The notes below the pieces were generated by a model. That model saw nothing but the letters and a program-made list of their open reading frames with translations. It did not search any database and was not told the origin of the DNA. Positions 1-11,672 of a stretch of DNA of 64,000 bases are shown piece by piece (positions within the stretch are counted from its first letter, which is position 1; every line of letters starts with the position of its first letter). Position numbers and translations under genes: made by a program. The DNA comes from Circinella umbellata (taxonomy: Eukaryota; Mucoromycota; Mucoromycetes; Mucorales; Lichtheimiaceae), in the NCBI GenBank assembly GCA_025093555.1, contig JAIWNF010000046.1, positions 124,001 to 188,000 of the forward strand, in the 5' to 3' direction.

Positions 1-672
1 ATAAACATTGCCTTTAACAAGTTCTTCTGCGCATTCAAAATGTATTCCATCCAGAAAACTATCACTATGTTTATCTGGACGAATCAATTCTTCATAATGA
101 CTAATAAATCCGATCATCCAATCTATCACCAAGGGTAATTCAATCAAAGTACTATTTCGTAAAAAAAAACCTTCTTTTCTACCAAATGCAATTGCTTTTG
201 AAGTTTCTAGCTGTTCTATAGGTGGAGATACATAACTCCAAAATGGATCGTTACTTGTTGTAAGTAGTGTTGAGGGTGATATAAATTCCCAAGATTCTTT
301 AACAAGTTCAAGACTTGCTGAATTGTATCCTTGAATAATTTTAACAATTGTAGGCGCATCGATAAAATCTTGTACCAAAAGTTGAACAGCATCACATTGG
401 ATTTTTTCATCTTTAGAAAGCAATAATGAAGGAAATGCCATATCATCGTTGAATGCTGCCATGGCAAATATAAGTTCTTCTTTTTCTTCATTATTATTCT
501 TCTCCTTTTTCCATACAGCACCACAATAAGAATTGTCTAAAGTTTCTTTTTCTGCTAATTTGGTGGCAGCCCATATTAAAAATCCATGATCCAATTCATT
601 TTCTTCAAGTTGTTGTAGGGTTTCTGATAAAAATGTTTTCGCGTTTTGATAACGACGAACTGATAATCCCAT
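1..672 (-). CDS. GNAT-type acetyltransferase-like protein, partial
   Basis: An open minus-strand frame begins at ATG 672-670 (MGLSVRRYQNAKTFL) and runs without a stop to the left edge, so only the first 224 or so residues are present. It aligns along its length with the complete paralogue at 5662-6663: both have an N-terminal SVxxY...TFL block, a central YCGAVWK motif, a FFLR(N/Q)xT(L/V)IELPL block and an IDWxxxFxxHY block. The acetyl-CoA loop visible in the paralogue lies beyond the window edge. The family assignment therefore rests on the paralogue. The substrate is unknown. The gene lies in the same orientation as its paralogue with a transposon between them. Confidence 0.75.
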   Translation of the reverse strand, partial: MGLSVRRYQNAKTFLSETLQQLEENELDHGFLIWAATKLAEKETLDNSYCGAVWKKEKNNNEEKEELIFAMAAFNDDMAFPSLLLSKDEKIQCDAVQLLVQDFIDAPTIVKIIQGYNSASLELVKESWEFISPSTLLTTSNDPFWSYVSPPIEQLETSKAIAFGRKEGFFLRNSTLIELPLVIDWMIGFISHYEELIRPDKHSDSFLDGIHFECAEELVKGNVY

Positions 673-888
673 GAAGAAAAAACAAATAAATATATAACGA
701 TATACAGTGATAGGTATAAAAAACGAAGTTCAATTGTTATTATATAAAACTTTTATTGTTAACAACAGAAAAAATAAATCTTACACAAATTGAGTCATAA
801 AAATTAACCTTTTATATTGTTTTTTTTGGTTCTTCGGGATTTTTTTTTACTATTTTTGGTAAAACTCATTGGGTATGACGCTTGACTA

Positions 889-1050
889 CACACCTAAAGG
901 TCCAAATGTTCAAATTTGGTATTTGTTTACTTCAAGCATTAATATTATTGGCTAAAGCTTACGGATTTGTTATTTTTTGTTAGTTGGGGGTTGGATTTCA
1001 ACAGGGAACCGAGTAAACTAGGGGGGTCCATTGAAGATTTGGTTGATTTT
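889..1050 (+). repeat. left terminal inverted repeat of Tnp2-like element
   Basis: Imperfect match to the reverse complement of 5347-5520. Shared blocks in order are TACACACC, an AATGTTCAAATT core, ATTTGTTTA, a TTATTGG..AGC block, and GGGAACCGA followed by a run of five or six G. Identity is partial, with small indels. Confidence 0.55.
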
Positions 1051-1399
1051 CAAAAATCTCGTGTAACAAAGAATAAATTTACACAAAATTTTGCTAAGTC
1101 ATTTACTGTCACAGCATATTCTAGAGACCATTTATCACACGCTATGCAGTGAATTTTTTTGAAAAAATTCATTTGTTCTTCAGTTAATACTAATAGTAAA
1201 AAAGAATTAATAAATGGACAAAAAAGTTGATACAGTGATTAAATATAAAATATATATAAGGACGGAGAAGATAATTAAAGGTAAATAGGTATAAAAGAAA
1301 AAAAATGATGATAATAGAAAATGTACTAGTACTGTATAAAAATAAAGATGGGTGATAATTGAATAGAGAAAATATTATGAAGGCTGTAAAGCATGACAA

Positions 1400-4300
1400 T
1401 TAATAAAAGTTGTTAGAGAGCATATACCATAAACTACTGAACTTGTTTATATTGATAATGTTATATTCTCTATTTTCACAATGGGTCTGTAAATCGACTA
1501 CTTCAATCAAAGTTACTTCGTTTTTTTGACGTTCGATTGTTTCAATAACGGATGTACAGACTGGATTTCCGATTGAGTCTTTTTGAGTGTTACAATATAA
1601 TGATAGTGAAAATTGTGACCCATAGGCATAAACATTCTGACTTGAATGATCGGGCACTAGATCATATATATTGAAACCAAACTTAATTTGATCCTCTAAT
1701 GAGTTCCTGGTGACTGGGTAGATCTTTACAATGCGAGCAAGTCTTAAACTATGTGAATAATGATCATAAAAAAATCCAGTGGTCCCTACTTTCATATCTT
1801 TGGAGGAATTGTTGTTATCAGTATACTCTCGATCATAACCAAGATACTGTTCTCGGAAATTTGGATGGTTGTCCAAATAGTGTTGAATACCAGAACTAAG
1901 ACTAACACGGGAATCACCATCTACCCACGTACCACCATCAATTACATGCTTAAACATCATTTGTCGTCCAAACAGCTCTAGAACATCACGAGAAGGATTA
2001 TGTCGATTCGTATGGAAAATATGTTCACGGATGAACTTATTGAACTGTTCACCTTTCTCTGATTCGGTATGAATTGCTGTTGCAAAGCGTTTTAAATCTT
2101 CTTTGAGGTGGTGGAGGTAATGTAGTTTGGGCGTTTTACTGATGATAGGTTGTTTTCGGGAATGTATTGTTGTGTTTTTAGGAAATACGTTTTCTATTAT
2201 GTTGATATGTGCTGTAAAATCGTCTAGTTTTCTTTGTACGAGTTCGCAATAAAAATCAAAGTTATGATGAATCTTTCCCATATACAACAATGAAACTAAA
2301 TGGCCTTGAGCAACTAAGCAATCTCGCACAAGTACAAGCTTATGTTTCCGATCTTCTGTCTTTCTACTCCACTCATTGTGAAGAAGGTCGTTGAATATAA
2401 CAGGTAATTGTTGTGCCATAATCTTAAAGTCACGCCCAACAAATGAAGTACTTTTCACCTGCAAACAATTCCCTAAGACACGACCAAAAGCTCTTGAACG
2501 ATAACTTCGTAATTTCGCTTGAAGTTGATCTGTTTCACCTGCACTCAGATATTTTATTGCAGAAAATGCAAGATATTTAGTAGGACCAAGCATCATTGTA
2601 TGTAAAATCTCGACCGGGAGATCTTTGGTGCTATCAAATGCATCTAGTTGAAGTAGCACTTCTCCTCCAGTCTTCTTATATCCGTGTGCATCAGCAGTTC
2701 TCGATGTTAATCCGTCAGGGAAAGTCATTTCATGCTGTAATTCACGGTTTTCAATCAATGCTCGAATGTCATCAAGATTTCGGAGAGGGGACCCATGATG
2801 GTTGATATGGATAGAATCCATAGATAAAAGAGGCTTCGGGTGGTAACATTTACGGCAGTTTAAGTGTGTACTACCACCTTTATGGCAAGCAATTTGAGCA
2901 TGTTCCATGTTGTCAGCTGTGATAAAGTTGAGTGGAGCAATGACCAGCACGCTCTCTTGGTACTCAGCATCATACATTACTACTCCATTTTCTAATTCAC
3001 GTAAGTCATCTACAATATTTTCAAGCATTTGTACAGCTGACAGGCGATTATGGAGGCAAACAAGAAAAGTGTTTTCACGTTTGTTTCGATCCTCCAAAGG
3101 TAATCCGGCAGGCACCATGGACCAACTTTCAAATTTATTCCACTTTTTGGATCGGTTGCCACTAGTGTCATCTGTAAAAAGATTAAGAGGTACAACACGA
3201 ACACGATTCCAGCCAGTACTATTTGATCCAAATGCTCGGTAACGTGCTTCAAAAATGCTATGTTTGTCAAGCATATATGGCTCTGGTTGATATACCAAAT
3301 TGCCATAGAAATCATGCCAACCACGATGATGCTGCCATTGTTGATAAATATCGTTATGCTCAGCAAGGACATATGAGTCAATTGAGATAGATGTATATAC
3401 TGGTTCACCATCAGTATTATTGCATAGCAAAATAATTGTATCACCCAATCCCGGAAGAGATGCATACTCAGTAACCCATGCATCTGCCATTATGATACTA
3501 TCCTTAATGTAGAACTTGAAGATTTTTATAAAAGAAGGCAGTACATCCGGATTACGAGGAACAACAAAGTCTCCTACCCAAAGATCAGAAGGACCCAGAG
3601 TCTTGACCATTGGATGTTGAAATAATGGATTAGTTTTCCATTTATCACCTTGTGTCAATGAAATACGCTGATCATATGTATAGTCGGGTAATGCGCTAAG
3701 ACGTGATGACATTTTTGGGTTTGCAATTAGATGTTTTAATAGTTCAGATGGCTTATACATATATAGTTTGATATTTTCTTCAACTCTTTCAGATTGCCCA
3801 TCAATATTTCTTCTGTTAGACACTATGGTCTTAGCAACCGTGGTCATTTGTATTTTTGGCTCATGGGTTTCACCATGCCACATGGCCCAATACTTCGTTG
3901 GTATACGAATGTCAGGTTCGTCTCGTACAATCTCTATAACATTGGCAACCAGCTCTAATGTGCGTCGTTTCATAGTCAATGACAGAAGATGGTCATCTGC
4001 ATCAAAGAAAGCACGCAAAATAAAATCAAGTTTGCTGCGGTAAGGGTAATTAGGGTTATCAGCCCTTTGTCTATCACCAGTGAAATCGAGAACAGTGGAG
4101 TATGTAGCTGCTGTATCTTCTGGTATTCGTTCGTCTTCGTTATCAAGTTGACTCACTTCTAATTCATCAATGTCATTCTACATAATACTTTTTTGATTAA
4201 TATTAAACTTTTTTAGTAATAGATAACATACATATTAATGAAGACTTACAGCTACAACATTATTGGGCGGAATGTTTAGCTCATCATCAACTAATTCATC

Positions 4301-4573
4301 TCCTGAATCTGATGTCTCATCAGAATCAAAATTATATGCTTCAGCAGCCTCAAAAGAAGGTATTTGTTGAGAGGGTCCTGCTGGTGAAGCTTGTCTTTGA
4401 TTTTGTCTCAGTTGGTTATCATGAGCACCACTCAATAGATGTTGTCTAATGTTCTGGCGATGATTAAACCATAACCCGCAAGTACACTGTGCCTGATCAA
4501 TTCGGCGATGTTGCACTCTACGAGATTGCGGTTGTGCATTGACACGAAAAGTTGGTACAGTAGGTCTTAACAT
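1400..4573 (-). CDS. zinc-finger Tnp2-like transposase (two exons)
   Basis: Exon 1 is 4573-4250 (108 codons) and exon 2 is 4177-1400. The 72-nt intron 4249-4178 has a GTAAGT donor and TAG acceptor and joins in phase 0, giving about 1033 residues. Residues about 30-55 hold a C2H2-like finger (CTCGLWFNHRQNIRQH..H), which may bind element termini. The body carries the LFTDDTSGNRSKKWNKF block and a later AQIACHKGG...CRKC cysteine cluster, typical of fungal transposases related to the Tnp2/CACTA and Plavaka groups. These are presumed to be DDE cut-and-paste enzymes. No premature stop or frameshift is visible, so the protein may be functional. The subfamily name is less certain than the transposase call. 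Confidence 0.7.
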
Positions 4574-5346
4574 ATTTAGAAAGAATAAAGATGGAGAAAA
4601 TAATACAGGTTGTGAAGCAAATTAAAAGAAAAGCAGTAACCTTATATATAGGACGCGGCTCTTATAAATTGAAATTTAACTTGAGGAATTTTATTTTTGC
4701 TTCTTTTCTCCTTTTTCTCCACTTTTCTCTTTTATAGATTTTCCACCCTTATTTGAATACAGTATCTTGGGTAACTATTAAAACTTTTTGGTATATTTTT
4801 GAGCAATAATTTATACATCTGTACTATCAGGTATACTTACTACAGAATATTTCAGTTTTTTAGTTTCCTAACAAGCTTCTATAATTTCCAAGTGACTGAA
4901 AAGTAAGTGTTTAAAGCATATTGTTTAACGTAGTATGATACTATAATAATGGATACTAATAATATAAATTTGTATTATAGAATGTTTTTTCATTTAACAA
5001 ATAGACATAATGGTAAGTTTTAAGAGTTCAAAAATATCACTTGTAGTATCTTTATAGGGTATACAAGTTTTGAAGAGATAAAATGGTAGTACGTATGTAA
5101 TGATAGCTAATAAATACATATGTCTCTATCTTGGCGAACTTTTATGTTTACCATTTTATTTGTAGATTCAATGTTAATATAGAATTTTTATAAATTATGA
5201 TAATAGCTCTAGTAAAACAGACGTGTTGATAAATTATTATTTTCAATAAAAAAATTATTTTTGAGCGTTGCTCTATCCATCCAAAACATTTTTTTTTGAT
5301 TTTTCTGGTTTTTCTGGTTTTTTTTTTTTTGTTTCATGTTGTTTTA
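4574..5346. other. non-coding 5' flank inside the Tnp2-like element
   Basis: AT-rich DNA between the transposase start codon and the right inverted repeat. No open frame with coding character was seen. It probably carries the transposase promoter and sub-terminal sequence. Confidence 0.4.
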
Positions 5347-5390
5347 TTCACCCCCAAATTATTCACCCCAAAATTATTCACCCCCAAAAT
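5346..5390 (+). repeat. three-unit 15-bp tandem repeat
   Basis: Three near-identical 15-base units of the form ATTCACCCCCAAATT at 5346, 5361 and 5376, lying in the inner part of the right inverted repeat of the Tnp2-like element. Short sub-terminal repeats of this kind are common transposase-binding sites, but binding here is inference. Confidence 0.8.
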
Positions 5391-5520
5391 GAATCGGTTC
5401 CCATCACAAAAAGAATGCAAACTGCACGAAAATGCTATGCCCAATAAGGCAATTGTTTACGTGCCTGTGTTTATATAAACAAATCCCAATTTGAACATTC
5501 AGACCATTGGGTGTGTACGT
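5347..5520 (-). repeat. right terminal inverted repeat of Tnp2-like element
   Basis: Reverse complement of the left repeat at about 889-1050, with the same order of conserved blocks. It ends on the plus strand in GGTGTGTA. The inner end overlaps the 15-bp tandem units. Confidence 0.55.
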
Positions 5521-5661
5521 AATCCCATGATATATCCAAGCAGGGCATAATTTTTTGCTGGGTTACACATTACTGGTTCCTTTTTTTAGAAAAAGCTGAA
5601 TAGGTTTCTTTAACCAAAATTTATTAACAACAAATAACAAAGTTCTTTATTTTATTTTAAT

Positions 5662-6663
5662 TTATGTTAACACTATTTTATAACAAAAATCTTTCCCCTC
5701 AAAATGATATCCAAGTCGTGTATACATATTATCATCAGGATCTTGTTTTCCATCCACTGTAATATTAATATACTTATAAGTTTCCAATAACTTGAGAGAA
5801 AACGCACCCACCATTGCACTTCCTAATCCCTTGTTACGTTTTTCAGAAGGTGTATAAACATAACCAAGTGAGGTTCCAATTTCTAAAGGTATAAATTTCC
5901 ATATCATTGAAACTGGTAAATCGTTTGGATCACAGTAAAAATAAATATTGCCCAAACGAAGTTCAGTTGTAATTTTGGTGAAAACAAGTTGATCTATCAT
6001 TTGAGCCAAATGTTTGGATGAAAGATAATCTTTGTAATGATGAAAATAATCGGTCAGCCAGTCAATCAAAAGAGGTAGTTCAATGACGGTTGCTTGCCGA
6101 AGAAAATAACCTTCTTGTTGTTTTTGGATAGATCTTTTGGATAATGCACCAACATCATTGCGTCGTACGGTATAACACCAAGTATGAAAACTTGAATTCA
6201 AATCGAATGTAACTTGTCGGAGTCTCTTGTTGTTATTGTTATACTTAAACTGTTGTTGCTCCCAAATTTCTTTTACAAGTTGTATTATCAAGTCTTTCCC
6301 TTCAATCGATGTAATCATATTTTTGTTTGTCAAAGAAAGGGTTTGTATATCATTGATAAGTAATGTGATAGCTTTTCGACCTTCTATTTCTATATCTTCT
6401 GTAAAAAGAGATGTGAAACGAATAGAATCATCTTCACGCATCAGCATAGCAAACACTAATGACTTTTCATTTTTGTCGTTTTCTCCTGTTTTCCAAACAG
6501 CGCCACAATAAGCATGGCCATTGATTAACTGCTGTTCTTTTGTTAATCGAATAACGGTCCAAAGAAAAAGCATATGATTAAGTTCATTTTCTTCTCCTTT
6601 TAATGTTTTCTTGATATCATTTAAAAATGTATTTGGATCATGATATTGAATTACGGATAACAT
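5662..6663 (-). CDS. GNAT-type acetyltransferase-like protein
   Basis: A single-exon protein of 333 residues if translation starts at ATG 6663-6661. That start is chosen because MLSVIQYHDPNTFL aligns with the N-terminus of the paralogue at 1-672. The frame stays open upstream to another ATG at 6921, but the extra 86 residues have no counterpart. Near the C-terminus R-N-K-G-L-G (about residues 276-281) matches the acetyl-CoA binding loop (Q/RxxGxG/A) of the GNAT superfamily, and MYTRLGY (about 313-319) matches the usual GNAT tail motif. Substrate and role are unknown. Spatial duplication with the left-hand gene suggests a small local gene family. Confidence 0.75.
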   Translation of the reverse strand: MLSVIQYHDPNTFLNDIKKTLKGEENELNHMLFLWTVIRLTKEQQLINGHAYCGAVWKTGENDKNEKSLVFAMLMREDDSIRFTSLFTEDIEIEGRKAITLLINDIQTLSLTNKNMITSIEGKDLIIQLVKEIWEQQQFKYNNNNKRLRQVTFDLNSSFHTWCYTVRRNDVGALSKRSIQKQQEGYFLRQATVIELPLLIDWLTDYFHHYKDYLSSKHLAQMIDQLVFTKITTELRLGNIYFYCDPNDLPVSMIWKFIPLEIGTSLGYVYTPSEKRNKGLGSAMVGAFSLKLLETYKYINITVDGKQDPDDNMYTRLGYHFEGKDFCYKIVLT

Positions 6664-7794
6664 TTTATTGTTAAAAAAAAAGGGGCGAGGGCAATAATCG
6701 TAAATAAAGTAAAGTAATAGTGCTTCCGTATTTATAGATATATTGTTAGCCAAGTGACTTTTCCCATATATTCCTTGGTGTTCTTGGCAGTAGTACGAAC
6801 AATGATATATCTTTTTTTCTAATTTGCTTCGCCCAAACTGGAAAATTGAAATAAGCATAACTCGCGTAACATTCGGATCCACATCATAATATTTCAGCTT
6901 ACTGCAGTCTGATATATTCATATAAACGATGGTGGTAAGGGTGAGGTTGCTAAAGTTGCTGTTATAGGTGGTGACACTAAATCATTTCCATTTTTATAAC
7001 TGCTTGATACTATCGTCCAAAGCAGCGGTTAGGATATAATCATTCTCCTGGAAACTTTCCTGTACTTTTCTTTCGCGGATGGTGGGACATTGTAGTGGCA
7101 TGAAATTAACAATAATAGGATTGATAGTGGAAATAACGAATACCAAGACAACAGATGGTTCCCAGAGAATGATATGAGCTGTAATAAAAAGTCTTAATTT
7201 ACATTTCTTTGAACTATAATCCCAGGCTTATATTAAATTCTTTATCTGGAACATAAACCACGACGGATGTTGTTCCATTTTGGCCATTCAGCTGGATAAG
7301 TATGCGGTAAAGTGATCTACAGCACTATGATCTACAATAATAGAATAAAAATAAAAAGCCGTTAAAAATATAATAATAATTCAAATATTACACGTATATA
7401 TTGTAAAGAATTATTTACCAACACTGCTTTTGTGACAATTTGTACCACAAGGTCGCGGGACTTTTGGCGGAAGTGCATCCGGTTGTATAATGCAGCCTTA
7501 GAACCACTTTGAGGACACTTTATAAAATACATATCGTAGAGTCTTGATATGTCTTTGTAAATACAGTTAATGTAATTACTATATTCCTGTACCCCGATGA
7601 TTATCTAAATTACTAGCTTCATAAATGCCCTCTCACCAGCTTACTGAACCAACGGACATTTTTGAGTCAGCAATTGACTGGCGTGATAAGATCGCATAGC
7701 TAAACTCTTTATAAACTTAATGTAATATTTCGTATGAAGCTAAGAAAAAAAAGAAAAAAAGAATAATTGTGAGAAGCATTGCCCCTTATTTGTT
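6664..7794. other. mostly non-coding region upstream of GNAT-like gene
   Basis: Contains the upstream open frame extension to 6921 and presumably the promoter of the GNAT-like gene. At about 7320-7510 on the minus strand a short open stretch contains RPCGTNCHKSSV followed by a plausible intron (GTAAAT to TTGTAG), but no family can be named and the reading ends soon after. Otherwise nothing recognisable. Confidence 0.3.
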
Positions 7795-8065
7795 TCACCC
7801 AATAATCAGCTCTACGTTGGGCAAGGGTGGTTCTACAACGGAACGGATAGCATAACCCGTTTTGGTTTCTATGATGAGCAATAAGAAAAAGAGTTAAATA
7901 TCACGGAACCATTAAACTTACTTTTAACAGGCTCACCAACTTCCATATTTTCTATATAATGATTTGAATGATTTTTTTTATTGACATTGCTTTGGTAATT
8001 ATAGCATAATTCTTATATTACCAGTACTTTAACTTGACCACTCCACTCCAATCCAAGTTCAAGGC
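7795..8065 (-). CDS. small spliced coding fragment, unknown protein
   Basis: Three minus-strand blocks join in frame: 8065-8022, 7989-7922 and 7868-7795, ending in TGA. The first block follows a strong acceptor (TTATTTACCACAG); donors are GTAATA and GTAAGT. The joined product of about 61 residues begins ALNLDWSGVVKLKYC and ends PPLPNVELIIG. The first internal intron would be only 32 nt, near the lower limit for fungal introns. The upstream exon(s) and start codon were not found with a matching phase, so the gene is incomplete here or partly decayed. No homology recognised. Confidence 0.35.
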
Positions 8066-10026
8066 CTGTGGTAAATAAGAAAGCCGAGTATATAAATAAA
8101 AAAGTCTTCATCGCATTATTTTTTTTTAGATGCGTACGTAGTAATTATAAAGAAGAAAGGAGAGTAGATGCTGACTTCAAAAATAAGAGTATTATAGTTG
8201 GAGGAGGTATATGTGCATAAATCAGAAAAAAAAAATCATGAAAAATCATAAGTGACACCAGCATTGATGTACTATAATCCAACAATGATATTTCATCAGC
8301 ATTTTAACACATTGTGGATATTATGCATAAGAACACAATATTTCTTACATGAATTACCTATATATCTATAACAATCCTTCAATACATACATTTTTTCAAG
8401 TACGTACTGAGAATTTTTTGAATTTATTAGTTCACTGGTTTTCAACATACCCACCTGAACATCATGGTTCGTCGTTATGCTGCTTGAAATATCAGGGACA
8501 GTGCTGAAGTATAAAAAGTGACCAATTCATGCTGTTGAAAGTGACGAAGTCAATACAGATTCTTTTTGTAGTCTCCACAAATAACCTTTTTTTTAATACG
8601 ACATTACGCACTACGTGCAAAACATATTGCCCAATCAATGTCAAGTATAAAATTATCATAGAAAGGAATCTATTTCGACATCGAAGTAAGTGGATGCTTC
8701 TTGTTCTATAATACCCACTTCGATAGCTTTTGATTGGTTATATAAAAGTGAGTGATTGCTTTTTTTCTCATCAATATACCCAGTATTTTATTATTATTAT
8801 TACTAACTAATGAATGATATATATTTACAATATAATAGATATAAAGGATTGTAATCAAATAAGGTAAAAAGGGATTATATAAATGTGTATGACTGTACGA
8901 TCGTAAAATAAAAAATACCTATTATCCAAGTAATCTAATCAATGTTATTAGTAATTTCATTATTCATGTATGTGATGAATCTTGCCTCTTTTTTTTTTTT
9001 TTTTTTTTTTGTATATAAGATAATATTAATGTACAATAAGGTTGTTGTTGTTGTTGTTTTGATTATAATAATAGAATAATGTGTGTGAAAAAGAGAGAGC
9101 AAAAGAGCCGCTGTTGATATTGATGATTCGTATATCAATGAGTGATCTTTTGTTGTCGATGATTAATATTGATAATATAGAATATTTGTTTGATTTTTAC
9201 TCGAAAAAGAGAACTGTTGTTCGAAGAAATGCTTTTTTTTGTTATTGTTGTTCTTGTCGACAGAAACTGTCGAAATTAATTTTGTATGGTAGTATTTAAT
9301 ATATTTTTGTGATCATTCCTCTTGATACTGTATACGACTTCAAGTCACTTTATGTACTGATTTCGTTGCTTAAAGAGGAATTATATTTGTATTCGTCGAC
9401 GGTGATGATATAGTTGATTAGTTTTCAAGTCTCGATTTGATCTTGTGTAATAATTCTTGTTTTTGATACTGTTGTAACTAATGGATTGATCCTTTTTTTT
9501 TATTTGATTTGACATCTTTGGTCATGATTGTAGTACGGGATCTTGAATTTTTTTTGGTTTGATCCTTGACTTGATAGATTTTTTTATGTGTAGAAATGGA
9601 TGAATTTTTGTACTGCTTTTGATTTTATCTTTTTTGAAGGATATCCATTGATATAGAATGTCTTTTCTATATATCGCAAGCTCTTTTGCTTCTCTGGTTG
9701 ACTGTTGGTTTTATATTTCCTTTGTGGTGTGTTTGTGTAGAGAAGGATGTATGAGGAGTATGAGGGAATATTTGGATAGTAGTAATAAATGTTAATAGTA
9801 TTTTTTGTATCTTTTTTTGTAAATCTTTTTTCATATATCTTTTTTTTTGTATCTTTTTTTTTTAGCAATCATCATCACACACACAAATATTAACGTTACC
9901 ATACATTTCTTAAGAATACTGGATTTTCAGTATTAATATTTCACAACGTATCTTTCCTTTTTTCTTTTTTCTTTTTTCTTTTTGGAATCAGAGGGAATAG
10001 TCTTGGGTATATTGATGTTGGATTGA

Positions 10027-10297
10027 GGCAAGACTGGAATATTCATCCACTGTTATTTTCGAATATGGTGGCAGGAATTTGCGTGTGTGCATATTCGTCC
10101 ACGTGTGTATGTGTGTGTGTTTGTGTGTGTAACCTCCATATCCAAATATAACAGTGAATAGAATAAATACATCAGGACCTTCTCGAAGTGATAATTTAGA
10201 TTATTGTTCTTGAAATAACTTGAGAAATGATTGTCTTGATATGCAATAATAGTATACGTATGCATAGAAGCGTCGAAAATCATATTCCAGTCTTGCC
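10027..10297. repeat. widely spaced perfect inverted repeat
   Basis: GGCAAGACTGGAATAT at 10027-10042 is the exact reverse complement of 10282-10297. Just inside, TTTTCGA and TCGAAAA also pair. The arms are about 240 bases apart. Confidence 0.7.
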
Positions 10298-10612
10298 AAC
10301 ACCGAAAAAAAATACAAAGAAACAAAAATCTTGATAATTAAAAGGTTTCTTGTTGTGTTTCTTGATAAATATAGTCCACTTTCTTGACTAGATCGTAATG
10401 AATGCGCCATAATAGATAGTTCACCATGATAATTTAAATAGATGTATACCTCGTGTAATACGAGAACGAAACCAAATCCCACATTTTGTTGCTGTCTACC
10501 ACATGGAATATTATTATGACACTCATCTGGTCTGTGTCATAATAACAAATTGCCCACCTTTTTCTTTATTCTTCTTGATGTTACTTATGCACTTCATCAT
10601 ATGGATTAATGT

Positions 10613-10852
10613 ATGTTGTTTCTTGAATAATACGGGTTGATACATCACCAAATTATTTGCTACTTGACTGGTAATGTTTTTATTCACTGGATGAATACGT
10701 AATAAAACTTGAGATTGATTTGATGATGGTTTATCAAATATATCTTGAATGTGAGATTTGGTTTCTTGTGTGTATATGTACTCCTTATTTCAAAAAGCAG
10801 ATGACACTAGAACAACTATGCTTGATGGATAGCATGTTGTTTCTTGAATAAT
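10613..10852 (+). repeat. 19-bp direct repeat pair
   Basis: ATGTTGTTTCTTGAATAAT occurs at 10613-10631 and again at 10834-10852, with partly similar flanks. TTCTTGA recurs elsewhere in the same kilobase. Confidence 0.65.
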
Positions 10853-11578
10853 GAATAAATCATCTGAAATAATTTATCAACGCCAGATAAATATAAAGCA
10901 CCATGAAATAAGATATAAAGTCGGTTAAAGGAGGTACACACCAAGTAGGAGCATATACACACATGAATTCTTGCTATCTTGCTCATTCCCATCAAAATGT
11001 TGCGGTCATAATTTGGTTCCAATAGTAAAACAAGTAGTAAAGAATTACAAGTTTCGTTTAAGATTGATCAAAAAGTTGATAAAGTAAGACACCGAATTGT
11101 GAAACCAAATAGTGACCGCATCAAATAGCTGAATAATAAATATTGCTCCCTTTTTTTCTAGACTAGCAATTATATATAATTTTTACCAGAATAGTTCCAT
11201 TATCACCCAATATAATACACACCAAAGTACCAACTATGAGTCTTAATAATAAAAACAATAGCAACAGGTAAATCGGTTCAATCAATGTAAGAAGAAAGAA
11301 ACAAAGATTGTATCATAAAGGTAGACATTCCCAAAGGAAATGAATATGTGAAGATGAATCAAAAAAAGTTTTTCAGTATTAGAGCCGCCAAGAACTAATA
11401 TCAAAGCACAATAAATTCCATTCAAGCCAAAGACGGGATTCTCTTTTTTTTTTGTTTCTCTCTTATACACAGATGTATAATAATGGCCTGCTTTCACAAA
11501 TTAATTTACGAAAACAATTGGATTAACTTTCTAATCACCAAAATCAAATACCAAAAAATGACAATAGCTAACCATAGT

Positions 11579-11672
11579 TAGGGTCAAAGTCAGTCGTTAC
11601 CACGACATCATTAACAAAAAACCATGGGAGCCTTGAATTGCCAAAGCATTGAATAGGGTCAAAGTCAGTCGT
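11579..11672 (+). repeat. 19-bp direct repeat pair, 75-bp period
   Basis: TAGGGTCAAAGTCAGTCGT occurs at 11579-11597 and 11654-11672, followed by TACCA or CACCA. Seen directly; origin unknown. Confidence 0.7.

Larger units (their letters stand above)
889..5520 (-). mobile_element. Tnp2-like (CACTA/Plavaka-related) DNA transposon
   Basis: A two-exon transposase gene at 1400-4573 lies between long imperfect inverted repeats at about 889-1050 and 5347-5520. The outer repeat parts share a TACACACC box followed by an AATGTTCAAATT core; the inner parts share GGGAACCGA followed by a G-run. The element separates two GNAT-like paralogues. Exact termini and target-site duplication could not be fixed by eye because the outermost bases have diverged. 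It is one of the better-preserved elements in the window. Confidence 0.6.

Noticed and set aside
2907..3483. Open frames overlapping the transposase on both strands
   Set aside because: Shadows of the long Tnp2-like coding frame, without motifs of their own.
5662..6921. Start at ATG 6921 for the second GNAT-like gene
   Set aside because: The paralogue starts at the position equal to 6663; the 86-residue extension has no counterpart and is Tyr/Phe/Ser-biased.
7430..7510. Cys block RPCGTNCHK resembling the Cys pairs of E(z)-type methyltransferases
   Set aside because: Too short, without the neighbouring conserved residues or SET domain; treated as chance or eroded sequence.
9584..9868. 94-codon minus-strand open frame rich in Lys, Thr and Tyr
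   Set aside because: Composition follows the T-rich low-complexity DNA, with no motif and no splice support.
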